Source of the DNA: Candidatus Hermodarchaeota archaeon
GTDB lineage: Archaea; Asgardarchaeota; Hermodarchaeia; Hermodarchaeales; Hermodarchaeaceae
NCBI GenBank assembly: GCA_016840065.1
Contig: JAEOTB010000088.1
Span: 1 to 39,802, forward strand
Reading direction: 5' to 3'
DNA length: 39,802 nt
The notes under the pieces are model-generated. The model made no database searches and was not told the DNA's origin. It was given only the letters and a program-made list of their open reading frames with translations. The translations under genes and the position numbers were made by a program. Shown here one piece after another: positions 16,249-24,115 of this stretch (position 1 is its first letter; each line of letters opens with the position of its first letter).

Positions 16249-16587
16249 ATGCCTCTACCCCTTGATCTGAATACCAATCTGCTACTTATGTTCTACTTCT
16301 TTATTGCCTTCGCCATCATTCTCATTATAGTTCTACTGATATACGCTATCGGTAAGCGATTGGCCCCCAACAACCCAAACAAGCAGAAGCTGACAACATA
16401 CGCCTGCGGCGAATCGGTGCCAGGAGTAAAAACCCAATTCCACTCACACCTACTACGCTACGCAGTTTACTTCATGATTTTGGATGTCATCGCCTTCATG
16501 GTAGCTACTAGCATGGGTGTGATGGGCTGGGTAGTCGTCATCTACATAATGATTGCCTTCTTTGCCATCATCGTACTCCGCAAATAG
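16249..16587 (+). CDS. nuoA: Complex I-type subunit A, divergent
   Basis: A 112-residue, three-helix protein. TTYACGESVPG matches the NuoA/FpoA loop (Y-E-C-G) that contains the conserved cysteine. In the second helix the family motif F-D-x-E becomes ILDVIAF: the aspartate is kept, the glutamate is replaced by isoleucine. Start at 16249 is preferred because GGTGA lies just upstream and the product then begins right before the first helix; a GTG at 16186 would add 21 residues and has no ribosome site. NuoA helps form the quinone chamber and the link to the membrane arm; Mbh-type hydrogenases lack it, so its presence argues for a quinone or other lipophilic acceptor. Confidence 0.85.
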   Translation: MPLPLDLNTNLLLMFYFFIAFAIILIIVLLIYAIGKRLAPNNPNKQKLTTYACGESVPGVKTQFHSHLLRYAVYFMILDVIAFMVATSMGVMGWVVVIYIMIAFFAIIVLRK

Positions 16588-16733
16588 GTTAGTAGTCTCA
16601 GATTCGTTGGTACAGATTTCATCGTAGTAGTGTTGAATAGGTAAACGGCTCCTTGTTTTTTTCTAAAAACCCAAAGGAATTTAAGAAGAGTCGGTGGAAG
16701 TGTAGAATTGCCTACAAGGAGGCAGAAATACAA

Positions 16734-17168
16734 ATGGGTGTTCTAACAAAACTCGTAACATGGGCACGCCTCAGCAGCCCTTGGGTCCTTCACCTCAACA
16801 GCGGCGGCTGCAACGGCTGCGACATCGAAATCCTTGACGCGCTAACTCCCCGGTACGACTTGGAGAGGTTTGGCGTGTTGTTGAAGGGAAGTCCACGTCA
16901 TGCTGATGTATTATTGTGCAGTGGACCAATTACAAAACAGACAAAGAAGAGATTTCTGCGCATCTATAACCAGACCCCTGATCCCAAATTTGTAGTTGGA
17001 ATAGGGGCCTGTACAATGTCTGGTGGCGTGTTCCGCGAATGCTACAATGTTGAAGGCGGATTAGAGGGCGTTATTCCAGTAAACGCCTATATTCCTGGAT
17101 GTCCACCAAAGCCTGAGGCTATTATTCACGGCGTTGCTGCACTCCTTGCTAAACTTAAGGGCGGATAA
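16734..17168 (+). CDS. nuoB: NuoB/EchC/MbhJ-type [4Fe-4S] subunit
   Basis: A 144-residue small subunit binding one [4Fe-4S] cluster next to the catalytic subunit. Ligands C26 and C29 (GGCNGCDIEI), C93 (GIGACTMSGG) and C123 (PGCPPKPEAI) are all present. CNGCDIEI, LTPRYDLERFGV and SPRHADVLLCSGP are characteristic of group 4 [NiFe] hydrogenases (EchC, MbhJ, HycG) and their Fpo-like relatives rather than bacterial NuoB. Start at 16734 is supported by AAGGAGG about 11 bases upstream; a TTG at 16653 is less likely. The gene lies between nuoA- and nuoC-like genes. Confidence 0.93.
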   Translation: MGVLTKLVTWARLSSPWVLHLNSGGCNGCDIEILDALTPRYDLERFGVLLKGSPRHADVLLCSGPITKQTKKRFLRIYNQTPDPKFVVGIGACTMSGGVFRECYNVEGGLEGVIPVNAYIPGCPPKPEAIIHGVAALLAKLKGG

Positions 17169-17203
17169 TTCTTACAGTAATTTCATGACGGAGGCAAAGA
17201 AGA

Positions 17204-17692
17204 ATGTCAGTTGCACCGAAAGCTAAGAGTCCAACGAAAAGAGAAAGTAAGATGATAAGCGACTTCGAGAAGGCTATGGGATCAGATTGTGTTGAATCTC
17301 AGTTTCTCAGGGAACGCAGCATAATATTCACAATTAAGCCAAGTGCAATGCTGAAAGCAGTTGAGTGGATGAAGCAGAAGTGGGATCTTGTCCATTTGAG
17401 CACAATAACCGGCATGGACTTGGAGGGTGGAAAGCTTGCCGTCATCTACCATTTCGAGGCGAAAGGCGTAACTGTGAGCGTTAAGGAGATTGTTCCCACC
17501 TCGAAGCCTGTAGCTGATTCCATTGTACCATTGATTCCCGGTGCAATCCTGTATGAACGGGAAGTATTCGACATGATTGGCGTTAAATTCGAGGGGCACC
17601 CAGACCTTAGACGACTTGTGCTCCCAGAAGACTTTCCGAAGGGCGTCCATCCTCTACGTAAGTCTTGGAAGTCACCGAGAGAAGACAAGTAG
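17204..17692 (+). CDS. nuoC: NuoC/EchD/MbhK-type 30-kDa subunit
   Basis: A 162-residue protein with the 30-kDa-subunit signature: YEREVFDMIGVKFEGHPDLRR, then LVLPEDFP and HPLRKSW. It forms part of the peripheral arm, next to the NuoD/large subunit. The first ~25 residues are charged and probably disordered. GGAGG precedes the ATG. In most clusters a NuoD/MbhL-type large subunit follows at once or is fused; here the strand changes and no such gene is in the window. Confidence 0.92.
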   Translation: MSVAPKAKSPTKRESKMISDFEKAMGSDCVESQFLRERSIIFTIKPSAMLKAVEWMKQKWDLVHLSTITGMDLEGGKLAVIYHFEAKGVTVSVKEIVPTSKPVADSIVPLIPGAILYEREVFDMIGVKFEGHPDLRRLVLPEDFPKGVHPLRKSWKSPREDK

Positions 17693-17753
17693 TCCACGGA
17701 TGGATAAACTCTCAATTCACACTTTCTGTTAACTAGTTAGTGGTTATGTTCTA

Positions 17754-17769
17754 AACTAGAGGTCTAGTT
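17754..17769. terminator. Palindrome between convergent nuoC-like and mtd genes
   Basis: AACTAGA-GG-TCTAGTT is a perfect 7-bp inverted repeat in the 132-base convergent gap, surrounded by further CTAG-containing words. A role in ending transcription is inferred from position only; it lacks a strong T-tract. Confidence 0.3.
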
Positions 17770-17824
17770 CTCACTAGATAGGTGTACCACAACAACCTAG
17801 TCCGAGTAGTTTGATGAGATTCCA

Positions 17825-18664
17825 TCAGACCGGCTTTTCGTGAAGCTTGGTTTTCCTACCGATTTTGCCATCTTTCATGTGGGGTGAGCGGCAGACACTG
17901 TCGCCGTCCTTTTCTAGTTCTCGGGCCTCATCAGCAAGTCGTGCTGCAGCTCGCATAATTTCGTGTGCTGCGGCAACTAGCGGTATGTACTTCTCTCGTT
18001 CCTTAGTTTTGAAACAGCCTTTAACCGAGATGTCAGCTACAGACTTTGCCATTTCATATGCTGCATAAGCCTTTGCTTGGGCATAAGGATTCGAAAAATG
18101 CCCTGCCGCCGCTGCCTTTGTAGCATTAATTACAATTTTTGGTAACTCTGGCGTTTTTCCAGCTTGTATCTCAGCAAACACCTTGTCTAGTTCAATCTGC
18201 ACCAAACGGAACGCACCAGTCGCTGCCAATACACGAATTACATCAGCGTTGAAGAGACTCATTTCCACGGGATCAAGAAATTCGCGGCGCGCCCCTATCA
18301 TCGAATCCGCTGGAAGAAGTATATAACCAAATCCTTCTTTAGCAAGCGCCTCCCTCTCATCTTTTTTCAGCATATCTGATAGGAGGATGACAGGGATTCC
18401 TGCAGCTTTTACCATCTCTCGAGCCATTGCTGGACCCGGTAGACTAGCATTAGGACTGGGGATTAGAACCACCTTAGGTTTCTGTTCAATCATGAGTTTG
18501 GCAATTCTTTCAGCCTCAGCCTTGTCCATCTTTGCGCCAGAGCCTACAACAATAACGTCGAAGTTCTTTCGGTCGGCTCGTTCATCAAAGAGGAGTTCAA
18601 GCATGGGCGTAGTTCCGATGTTTCCTAGTTTCAAAACACCTAACAAAAATGGTTTCTCACTCAA
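17825..18664 (-). CDS. mtd: F420-dependent methylene-tetrahydromethanopterin dehydrogenase
   Basis: A 279-residue protein matching Mtd along its whole length: LKLGNIGTTPMLELLFDERADR near the start, VVGSGAKMDKAEAERIAKLM, MIGARREFLDPVEMSLFNAD, then EKYIPLVAAAHEIMRAAARL and a C-terminal RSPHMKDGKI. Mtd interconverts methylene- and methenyl-tetrahydromethanopterin with F420/F420H2, a step in archaeal C1 metabolism. Its presence means the host makes F420 and tetrahydromethanopterin. It lies downstream of an FpoF/FrhB-type gene and an unknown on the same strand, which suggests that F420H2 made here is oxidised by a neighbouring protein. Confidence 0.96.
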   Translation of the reverse strand: MSEKPFLLGVLKLGNIGTTPMLELLFDERADRKNFDVIVVGSGAKMDKAEAERIAKLMIEQKPKVVLIPSPNASLPGPAMAREMVKAAGIPVILLSDMLKKDEREALAKEGFGYILLPADSMIGARREFLDPVEMSLFNADVIRVLAATGAFRLVQIELDKVFAEIQAGKTPELPKIVINATKAAAAGHFSNPYAQAKAYAAYEMAKSVADISVKGCFKTKEREKYIPLVAAAHEIMRAAARLADEARELEKDGDSVCRSPHMKDGKIGRKTKLHEKPV

Positions 18665-18788
18665 TTCGGTCGCACCTTCATTAGAGAGTATAGTTGGCTT
18701 TTGGCGTGCTTTAATGAGAAAAATGTTTGTGTTCTTGTTGAATCCTGATTTGCATATGAAAAATATTGTGCCGGTGCAAAGGAACAGA

Positions 18789-19799
18789 TCATTCTTCGCC
18801 TAGTACCCAGATATCCGATTCGTAGAACATCCCGCGTCCTGCTACTACGCGATATTTTCCTTTCTTTATGCATTTGAAGAACTCGAGAAAGGCTGATTTG
18901 GGTAACCGTAGAAAATAGGGAAACCTGCCATGGTACATTTGGTCTCGAAGATTCTTTTCTCCAAATTTCTCAAGAAGAGGTGCTATCAAACCTTCGGTTG
19001 GTTGCACCCAGATGACCACCTTCTCCTTTCGCTCCTCTTCCATCCTCTGAAGAGCTGCAAGTTCAAACCTACCAATCCATGTTGCCTTCCCCTCCCTGAG
19101 CAGGACTGTACCTCGACTTGTTGCAAGAGCCATGTATCCCATTGTTTCCAGCTCCACAAGATCCTGCGGCTTGTACTTCCTGTATAATTCCTGGAATTCA
19201 GCATGGGGCTTCACATCCAACTCGAGTGTGAAATCAAGTAGTTTGTGAAGCTTTTCCTGGTAAGCACCTGGAACAACAACCTCGAAAGCGCCCTTCTCAA
19301 CCTTTTGTAGGAACTCGTCGAGACTCTCTAAGCGCTGATATGTGAGTTCTGTTGATCTTGAGGGGGCTACAGGTGCTAGAATTGATTGGGAAGGAGCCTG
19401 ACGTGTTTCGCGAGTCGTTGGGGGCCTACCAGAGACAAAGAGCTGGGATACATTTTCTTCATCTAGTTTCATATATGCTCGCATTACTCGTTTTTGCACT
19501 TTCCCCGATTGAAAGAACCTCACTTGGACCTCTTGGTTAATGGTGGCTTTGGGTGTGAGGGGGTTTAAGATGTGGAAGAAAACGGGACCTGTTGCGCTTT
19601 GAGTCATAGTATTGTAAATTAGGCGATTGCCTTGAACGGAGATACTTCCGTACTTGTTTTCACCCGGAGAGAAAACAAGATAGGAGTCACTGGTATTTGT
19701 GAGCTTGTATGGAACTGAGATGCTTTCTCCTTGGACAATCCGTTTTATTCGCCCAAATTGAACCTTGGTATCTTCAAAGCTCCAGGTCCGTTTTACCAT
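18789..19799 (-). CDS. Unknown protein between FpoF-like and Mtd genes
   Basis: A ~336-residue soluble protein I do not recognise. The first ~125 residues are rich in beta strands (RTWSFEDTKVQFGRIKRIV; SDSYLVFSPGENKYGSISV). A Pro/Thr/Ser/Arg-rich linker (around residues 128-155) leads to a C-terminal alpha/beta domain with YRKYKPQDLVELETMGYMAL, KATWIGRFELAALQRMEEE and a charged tail. No cysteine motif, Walker box or membrane helix is visible, so it is not an obvious redox or ATP-using partner. ATG at 19799 chosen over GTG at 19808; neither has a clear ribosome site. Gap to mtd 124 bases. Confidence 0.7.
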   Translation of the reverse strand: MVKRTWSFEDTKVQFGRIKRIVQGESISVPYKLTNTSDSYLVFSPGENKYGSISVQGNRLIYNTMTQSATGPVFFHILNPLTPKATINQEVQVRFFQSGKVQKRVMRAYMKLDEENVSQLFVSGRPPTTRETRQAPSQSILAPVAPSRSTELTYQRLESLDEFLQKVEKGAFEVVVPGAYQEKLHKLLDFTLELDVKPHAEFQELYRKYKPQDLVELETMGYMALATSRGTVLLREGKATWIGRFELAALQRMEEERKEKVVIWVQPTEGLIAPLLEKFGEKNLRDQMYHGRFPYFLRLPKSAFLEFFKCIKKGKYRVVAGRGMFYESDIWVLGEE

Positions 19800-19836
19800 T
19801 CTAATCACAACATGATAATCGTCTAGATGCTTTCAG

Positions 19837-20877
19837 CTAGTGAGGTTGTCGTGCAACCTTGGGTCTGGCAATGCGACGTAGCATGTCTAAGCTATCGGAG
19901 GAAACTTCTTCTCGGAGGAACTTGTTTGCTGCGAGCATCACCTCAATTAGGTTCTTACCGCGTTCTGTTCGCGCCAAGACAGTGGACCACTTACTTGGGG
20001 TTCCTGCTCCTCCAACAGAGATATCAGCAAAGTCTGAGGCAAAGTCGGTACAATAGTGACAGCTAGGTTCTACCCATTCTGCTACGTCCTTTAATGGGAC
20101 TTTGATAGACTCTTTCGCTCCTCGGGGATAAACTAGTAGCTTACCTTTGATGTCGAGTTTGCGTAACTTTTCCAAAGGTACTCCCAGCTCACCAACAATC
20201 TTTGATTGCATCAAATCGTCGAAGCGAAAGGTTTCACTACAGAAAAGACCGATGGTCATTACAACCGCTCTGTCTATCCGTTTCAGTGGTGCTAGGCGCA
20301 TTCTCTGAACTGCCTGTATGTGGCATGGAGTTCCCACAACTGCTAACTGTTTTAGCTTTCGCACTTTGATGGCTTCAGCCAGTGCAACAAGATTTGCTGA
20401 ACGTGTGTATCGTGATTTACTAGCTGCAATGATTTCTTTGCTTGTCGTCGCTACTTGTGGCATCGGATACCATGGATTATCGGGGTCAACCCCTGAGACT
20501 ACGGCACCGTCGATTTGGTCGGTTTCTAGTAGGTGAAGTAGCATTCCAGTGACAGCTCCACCGTCTTGTGCGCGCTTCCTTACACCTTCATCTGCATTAC
20601 GAAGCGCGTAGGCTTGAAGAAATACGCCTAGCGCGGGGTCTCGTTCAGCGTCACCGAAAACCTCGGTATAGATAGGTCTATAGTCTTCTATCATTCGAGG
20701 ACATGACTTCGTACAAAAGCCGCATTTAGTGTCTTCCCCAACTAGTGTGGGTATCGAGTCCTCCATCTCAATTATGCTCTTTGGACAGGCTGCAACACAG
20801 GCCCCACAGCCACAGCATCGACCTGCATCAATGACCTTCTCTTTTAACGTTTCAAATCCGAGCTTTTCACTTGCCAA
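19837..20877 (-). CDS. F420H2 dehydrogenase/hydrogenase beta subunit (FpoF/FrhB-like)
   Basis: A 346-residue iron-sulfur flavoprotein. An N-terminal two-cluster ferredoxin domain has CCGCGACVAACPKS and CGFCTKSCPRM (residues ~18-61). The FrhB core follows: DGGAVTGMLLHLLE, VGTPCHIQAVQRMR, GLFCSETF and CHYCTDFASDFADISVGG. Family members bind FAD and oxidise or reduce coenzyme F420. Length and the fused ferredoxin domain match FpoF/FqoF, the F420H2 input subunit of archaeal complex I-like enzymes, better than hydrogenase FrhB alone. Location 2.1 kb from nuoC-like and in line with mtd makes it a candidate electron-input module. Confidence 0.92.
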   Translation of the reverse strand: MASEKLGFETLKEKVIDAGRCCGCGACVAACPKSIIEMEDSIPTLVGEDTKCGFCTKSCPRMIEDYRPIYTEVFGDAERDPALGVFLQAYALRNADEGVRKRAQDGGAVTGMLLHLLETDQIDGAVVSGVDPDNPWYPMPQVATTSKEIIAASKSRYTRSANLVALAEAIKVRKLKQLAVVGTPCHIQAVQRMRLAPLKRIDRAVVMTIGLFCSETFRFDDLMQSKIVGELGVPLEKLRKLDIKGKLLVYPRGAKESIKVPLKDVAEWVEPSCHYCTDFASDFADISVGGAGTPSKWSTVLARTERGKNLIEVMLAANKFLREEVSSDSLDMLRRIARPKVARQPH

Positions 20878-20977
20878 TATAGCACACCTTTCAGATAGAC
20901 TTCGAAAGAGAAATGTGCAGCTAGGTTACTTAAATCCTTTAGAATCGGAAACCCAGAGTCCATCAGAACATAATTAC

Positions 20978-21439
20978 TCAGGTTTGTATTGGTTGACCGT
21001 TTATCACGAGTTCGATACGGACTGGTCCACTCACAGCGCGAGATACCATACAGTATTTGTCAGTTAGTTTTGCCGCCCGTTTAATCTTCGTGATAGCATC
21101 TTCACCCGAAACCTTGATGATTAGTTTCACTACGATTTCTGTAAAATACCAACCTCCCTCAGGATGTTGTTTGATGATGCCAAAGCTTTCGACATCGAGA
21201 GAGTCGATTGATTGTTTCATTCTTCTAAGTAGTATTCCAAGGAAGGTGCTCTTGGTACACGCTGCAATCGAGGAAACGAATAATTCTTGAGGAGCATAAC
21301 AATCAGGTTCACCCCCAAAGACCTTGGGAGGGGAAATGGGGAGACCAGGCTTACCCTCGAGAACAACATCGCCTAGATACGTGTCAGAATCTGCAATGGT
21401 AGCTTCGAATTTGTGAGAAACTGTTTCGTCAGGACACAC
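20978..21439 (-). CDS. OsmC-family protein
   Basis: A small OsmC/Ohr-fold protein. APQELFVSSIAACTKSTFLG carries the first reactive cysteine in the family position, and AAKLTDKYCMVSRAVSGPVRIEL the second. Members reduce organic peroxides or bind acyl/thiol ligands. The frame is open up to an ATG at 21574, but that start would overlap the divergent hydrolase gene. GTG at 21439, with GAGGTT six bases before it, gives 153 residues, the usual size, and sits downstream of a TTTTTAAG box. The start is therefore uncertain; the family is not. Confidence 0.85.
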   Translation of the reverse strand: MCPDETVSHKFEATIADSDTYLGDVVLEGKPGLPISPPKVFGGEPDCYAPQELFVSSIAACTKSTFLGILLRRMKQSIDSLDVESFGIIKQHPEGGWYFTEIVVKLIIKVSGEDAITKIKRAAKLTDKYCMVSRAVSGPVRIELVINGQPIQT

Positions 21440-21527
21440 GATAGGAACCTCTACTGATTTGTCGATTAGCCATTTGCTTTTGAGTGCTTCCCAAATACCA
21501 CATCCTTTTCTTGTAACCGCTGATTTT

Positions 21528-21536
21528 CTTAAAAAC
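21528..21536. promoter_or_regulatory. Shared TATA-like box between divergent OsmC and hydrolase genes
   Basis: CTTAAAAAC on the plus strand is ~35 bases before the hydrolase ATG at 21567; read on the minus strand the same bases give TTTTTAAG, usable for the OsmC gene if that starts at 21439. Confidence 0.4.
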
Positions 21537-21566
21537 CAAAACCTGAAGAAGCATGTATCTAAATGT

Positions 21567-22463
21567 ATGGACATTATGGTTCAGGCGAGTCTACAACAAG
21601 TGGCGGAACACATGTTTCTTATTCCAGGTGGAAACAATGGAAGATTCCCATTCTCGCACTCTATCCTAGTTGTAGACGAAGAAACAGTTTTGATAGACAC
21701 CGGGTGCGGAATCGAGACACTACAGCAAATCAAACGGGAATATGACATCGATTATGTGATAAACTCTCACACTCACATTGATCATATTGCAGGCAATTGG
21801 GTATTCAAGGACAAGCCGCTTATAGTACCAGAGGAGGGATTCGCTAGCCGTGGCAGCTTGGTTAAGCTTTCTCAGAGATTTGTTAATGAAGAGCTTGCGC
21901 CTCTTTGGCGAAAATTCGCAAGAGAAGTCCTTCAAGTTCGAGATTGTGAACCATCTGATAGCTACAATGCTCAAAGGACCTTCAGCTTCGGGGAGGTTAG
22001 CCTCAAACCGATCTACACGCCAGGACACACCATTGACCATTATTGTTTCCTAGAAGAGAACGAAAGGATACTCTTCTCCTTTGATTACGATTTGACCTCT
22101 TTCCCTTGGTATGGCCATCGCGAATCTAACTTGCCTGATTTCAGATCCTCGGTGGAAAGGCTGAAAACCCTTTCTCCAAAAATCGTCGTCTCGTCTCATA
22201 AGGGGATTATAACTGAGGATATTGGTGCGAGATTCGATGCATTCTACAACAAACTTGATGAAAGGAATGAAAGAATCCTCACGCTCTTAGGAGGTGGAAA
22301 GACGATTGAGCAACTTGTAGACCTAGCACCAATATATGGAAAGTTTCCTTATGTTGAATCACTGCTGCGGTATTGGGAGGCTTCGATGATTTCGAAGCAT
22401 CTTAAGGAACTGGAAAAGAATGGCAGAGTACAAAGAAGTGGAGAAAGATACGTCCAGATATAA
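21567..22463 (+). CDS. Metallo-beta-lactamase-fold hydrolase with C-terminal winged helix
   Basis: A 298-residue protein. HTHIDH at residues 68-73 is the dinuclear-metal motif; GHTIDHYC and FSFDYDL provide later metal ligands (His, Asp) and SHKG a C-terminal His. The last ~60 residues (SMISKHLKELEKNGRVQRSG) form a winged-helix, the layout of LACTB2/glyoxalase II-like hydrolases. Substrate may be a thioester, lactone or nucleic acid; cannot be told. The ATG at 21567 is preferred over an upstream TTG at 21459 because the extra 36 residues would be coded antisense to OsmC and precede the promoter-like box. Confidence 0.88.
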   Translation: MDIMVQASLQQVAEHMFLIPGGNNGRFPFSHSILVVDEETVLIDTGCGIETLQQIKREYDIDYVINSHTHIDHIAGNWVFKDKPLIVPEEGFASRGSLVKLSQRFVNEELAPLWRKFAREVLQVRDCEPSDSYNAQRTFSFGEVSLKPIYTPGHTIDHYCFLEENERILFSFDYDLTSFPWYGHRESNLPDFRSSVERLKTLSPKIVVSSHKGIITEDIGARFDAFYNKLDERNERILTLLGGGKTIEQLVDLAPIYGKFPYVESLLRYWEASMISKHLKELEKNGRVQRSGERYVQI

Positions 22464-22550
22464 ACTCCCCAACCTTTTGATGTAATTGCGAAAGGGCTTT
22501 GAACCCTCTTCAAGACATTTTGAATGATTATTGCTGGTGGCGATTGAATC

Positions 22551-23687
22551 ATGGAAGATAGCTTCGAGAACATGGACCCCCTTCAAATCGGGGAGGATTA
22601 CCGAGACAAGGACCTAGCACTGAAGGCGGGAAAAAGAATCCGAGAGCTTGCCTCAGATGAGAAGCAAACCTACAAGTTCATGCATGTCTGTGGAACCCAC
22701 GAATATACCATCACACACTCGGGGTTGCGGGAATTGTTGCCTCCCAATGTTGAGGTGATTGCTGGTCCTGGATGCCCAGTTTGTGTTACTCCCCCTGAGG
22801 ATATTGCGTTAGCAATTACCATTACTAAACAGCCCAATGTGTTACTCACCACCTTTGGAGATATGATGAGGGTTCCCGCGACAGGGTGGGGCTCATTGAA
22901 CTCTGCCAGATCAAAGGGCGCGAAGATTCAAGTTGTTTATAGTATGATGGATGCCATTGAGATAGCACGGAAGAACCCTGATCTGGAGGTAGTTCATTTT
23001 GCCATTGGTTTTGAGACGACAACACCGCCAACTGCAGTTGAGCTTCTAGCGGGTCCGCCCGAGAATTTCAGCGTAATCGTCAGTCATCGGGTAATTCCGC
23101 CAGCACAGGAACTTCTACTAGAATCGGGAGAGGTGGGGCTGAACGGATTCATTCTGCCTGGACACGTATGCACTATCACAGGGATGCGACCCTATATGCC
23201 TATCTCGGAGAAATGGAAGGTACCTCAGGTCGTAGCGGGGTTTGAGCCCCTCGATGTTCTGCTGGGCCTGGTGATGTTGCTAACACAAATAGATGAGGGG
23301 CGAGCAGAGGTTGAAAATGAATACACGCGTGCTGTTACTTTGGATGGAAATGTTCGAGCGCAAGAAATGATTTCACAGGTCTTTGAGACTGTTGACGCAA
23401 AATGGAGAGCCATTGGTACAATTCCAAAGTCGGGGCTTGCTCTACGCTCTGAATTCGCCTCCTTTGATGTCAGGGAACATGTTTCAGTTGATGTGGAGCC
23501 ACTGAAGTTTGAGGTGCCGCCCGGCTGCCGATGTGGAGAAGTGTTACGCGGTGTAGTTGGTCCAAAGGAGTGTCCCCTCTTTGGTAAGAAGTGTACACCC
23601 CAACAACCAGTCGGCCCTTGCATGGTCGGTCAAGAGGGAACATGTTCAATAGTCTACGGGGCTTTAGCCTCTAAGCCTGATTCCTAG
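22551..23687 (+). CDS. hypD: [NiFe] hydrogenase maturation protein HypD
   Basis: A 378-residue protein with all HypD signatures: FMHVCGTHEYT (C47), IAGPGCPVCVTP, GFETTTPPTA, LPGHVCTITG, and the [4Fe-4S]-binding tail GCRCGEVLRG, KECPLFGKKCTP and GPCMVGQEGTC. With HypC it builds and carries the Fe(CN)2CO group of [NiFe] hydrogenases. Its presence indicates that the genome encodes at least one [NiFe] hydrogenase; no HypC, A, B, E or F gene and no large subunit lie in the window. It ends one base before the stop of the convergent downstream gene. Confidence 0.97.
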   Translation: MEDSFENMDPLQIGEDYRDKDLALKAGKRIRELASDEKQTYKFMHVCGTHEYTITHSGLRELLPPNVEVIAGPGCPVCVTPPEDIALAITITKQPNVLLTTFGDMMRVPATGWGSLNSARSKGAKIQVVYSMMDAIEIARKNPDLEVVHFAIGFETTTPPTAVELLAGPPENFSVIVSHRVIPPAQELLLESGEVGLNGFILPGHVCTITGMRPYMPISEKWKVPQVVAGFEPLDVLLGLVMLLTQIDEGRAEVENEYTRAVTLDGNVRAQEMISQVFETVDAKWRAIGTIPKSGLALRSEFASFDVREHVSVDVEPLKFEVPPGCRCGEVLRGVVGPKECPLFGKKCTPQQPVGPCMVGQEGTCSIVYGALASKPDS

Positions 23688-23688
23688 G

Positions 23689-24036
23689 TTAGGATTTATC
23701 TTCAATGGAGAGACTAGCACGAAAAGCTGGACTAGCTATCCATTGAGCGGCAAGGGCTTCTACCTCAGACACCTTAGCTGCAAGATATCTATCTCTGAGA
23801 CAAGTTGCTTCGATGTCTGGTATCCCTTCTTCTTCCCAGAATGTTGCCGACTCTTTGGGAGGAATCTTCAACGGTTTTCCGTCATCTGACCAGGTGCCTG
23901 GAGCGTGAATTAGAATGTACTTTGCAAGGCGAGTGGCCAGTAGTTTGCTATCAGTAGCTATCAAACGTCCTCTTGACCAAGCAGGACATTTGGCTCGTCC
24001 CTTGCAATAACCTTTAGCTATAGGACAAAAAACCAC
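23689..24036 (-). CDS. Unknown 115-residue cysteine-containing protein
   Basis: I do not recognise this family. Three cysteines lie in the first 17 residues (C4, C11, C17 within CPIAKGYCKGRAKCPAW), a possible metal or Fe-S site, and a fourth lies mid-protein (EATCLRDRYLAAK). The remainder is helical with a tryptophan-rich middle (GTWSDDGKPLKIPP). GTG at 24036 is well supported by GAGGTG seven bases upstream. It is last in line on the minus strand after the aldehyde oxidoreductase and a 310-residue unknown, with 79 bases between. Confidence 0.65.
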   Translation of the reverse strand: MVFCPIAKGYCKGRAKCPAWSRGRLIATDSKLLATRLAKYILIHAPGTWSDDGKPLKIPPKESATFWEEEGIPDIEATCLRDRYLAAKVSEVEALAAQWIASPAFRASLSIEDKS

Positions 24037-24115
24037 ACTTAGGCACCTCGAAGACTGTCCTTCGCCAGCGTGGTAAATTACAGCTTAAACTTTTTGGTGT
24101 TGCAGATGCATTTTA

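Noticed and set aside
16653..16733. Extended N-terminus of the NuoB-like subunit from a TTG
   Set aside because: AAGGAGG in front of the ATG at 16734 falls inside the extension, and family members begin near that ATG.
21459..21566. Extended N-terminus for the metallo-beta-lactamase-fold protein from a TTG
   Set aside because: The extension is antisense to OsmC, upstream of the promoter-like box, and absent from the usual fold start.
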